Positions 63,849 through 64,000 of a stretch of 64,000 nt of DNA are shown here, one piece after another. Numbering within the stretch: position 1 is the stretch's first letter; each line of letters begins with the position of its first letter. The stretch comes from Sulfuricella sp. (lineage in GTDB: Bacteria > Pseudomonadota > Gammaproteobacteria > Burkholderiales > Sulfuricellaceae): contig JAGXQV010000145.1 of assembly GCA_018336195.1 (NCBI GenBank), forward strand, positions 68,776 to 132,775. The letters are read 5' to 3'. The notes beneath the pieces are model-generated. The model was not told where the DNA came from and did no database searches. It worked only from the letters and a program-made list of their open reading frames with translations. Position numbers and translations under genes: made by a program.

Positions 63849-64000
63849 ATGCAAAACAGCCTGTTTGACCTACAGAATCGCTATGCCAGTCTCTCTGAGG
63901 CAGGCGACCCGCTGGAGCGGCTCAACGCCGTGATCGACTGGGAGATATTCCGCCCCATTCTTGGGCGGATTGATGCCAAGGAACGCAAAAGCGCTGCGGG
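63849..64000 (+). mobile_element. IS5-like transposase, 5' end
   Basis: The frame from ATG 63849 runs off the window after about 50 residues. The N-terminus (QNSLFDLQNRYASLSEAGDP, then LERLNAVIDWEIFRPIL) is that of DDE transposases of the IS5 superfamily, N-terminal DUF772-type domain. Completeness cannot be judged. Confidence 0.75.

Noticed and set aside
63663..63854. 63-codon minus-strand frame next to the transposase
   Set aside because: No ribosome site and no recognisable motif; more likely the non-coding end of the insertion sequence.

Overview
The window reads as chromosome of a GC-rich betaproteobacterium, probably a chemolithotrophic or sulfur/iron-cycle relative (Nitrosomonadales-like). 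This is inference from gene content: an octaheme c-type cytochrome of the tetrathionate-reductase family with a cytochrome b partner, a DUF302 protein, a [NiFe] hydrogenase of the cytoplasmic sensory type, many sensor kinases, a flagellar export/basal-body operon, and housekeeping genes in common proteobacterial order (bamD/rluD/pgeF, sucCD, nadE-glnB). There is no rRNA and no CRISPR array. One tRNA gene (tRNA-Ser, UGA anticodon) is present.

Layout. 1-3.1 kb: 5' end of a secreted protein, a Tat-exported small subunit plus GMC flavoprotein oxidoreductase pair, and tRNA-Ser. 3.2-3.3 kb: a palindromic MITE-like element. 3.4-12.3 kb: BI-1/YccA membrane protein, exonuclease-rlmD pair, PocR-domain kinase, DUF2238 membrane protein, AF1514-like protein, yjbQ with an iron alcohol dehydrogenase, and a chemoreceptor ending in PilZ. 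12.6-15.5 kb: DUF302 protein, octaheme cytochrome and cytochrome b. 15.9-21.1 kb: minus-strand module of TonB-dependent receptor, YfiR-like protein and hybrid kinase. 21.5-31.6 kb: an unusual fliD, two back-to-back MITE-like elements, and the operon flrC / fliE / fliFGHIJ with a thioredoxin-like gene at its end. 32-43 kb: EAL-HDOD protein, sucCD, nadE, glnB, hemerythrin, bamD, rluD, pgeF, an FHA protein and rhlE.

43.3-54.6 kb holds the most interesting system: eight closely packed plus-strand genes encoding a soluble [NiFe] hydrogenase (small and large subunits), its maturation protease, a PAS histidine kinase-receiver hybrid, a CheY-like regulator, a GAF/HD-GYP protein, and two related Cache-HAMP histidine kinases. 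The layout suggests that H2 or redox sensing by the hydrogenase feeds phosphorelay and c-di-GMP signalling. Unlike classic HupUV/HoxBC sensors, the large subunit keeps a cleavable C-terminal tail and a dedicated protease gene.

54.6-64 kb is a defence-type island: small RHH-like protein, SNF2 helicase, Schlafen/AlbA_2 protein, MntA-HepT nucleotidyltransferase/HEPN pair, an adenine methyltransferase gene broken by an internal deletion plus frameshift, an apparently intact type III Res-like helicase-nuclease, and the start of an IS transposase. A short palindromic repeat family occurs twice here, once in frame inside the helicase gene and once supplying the stop codon of the broken methyltransferase gene.
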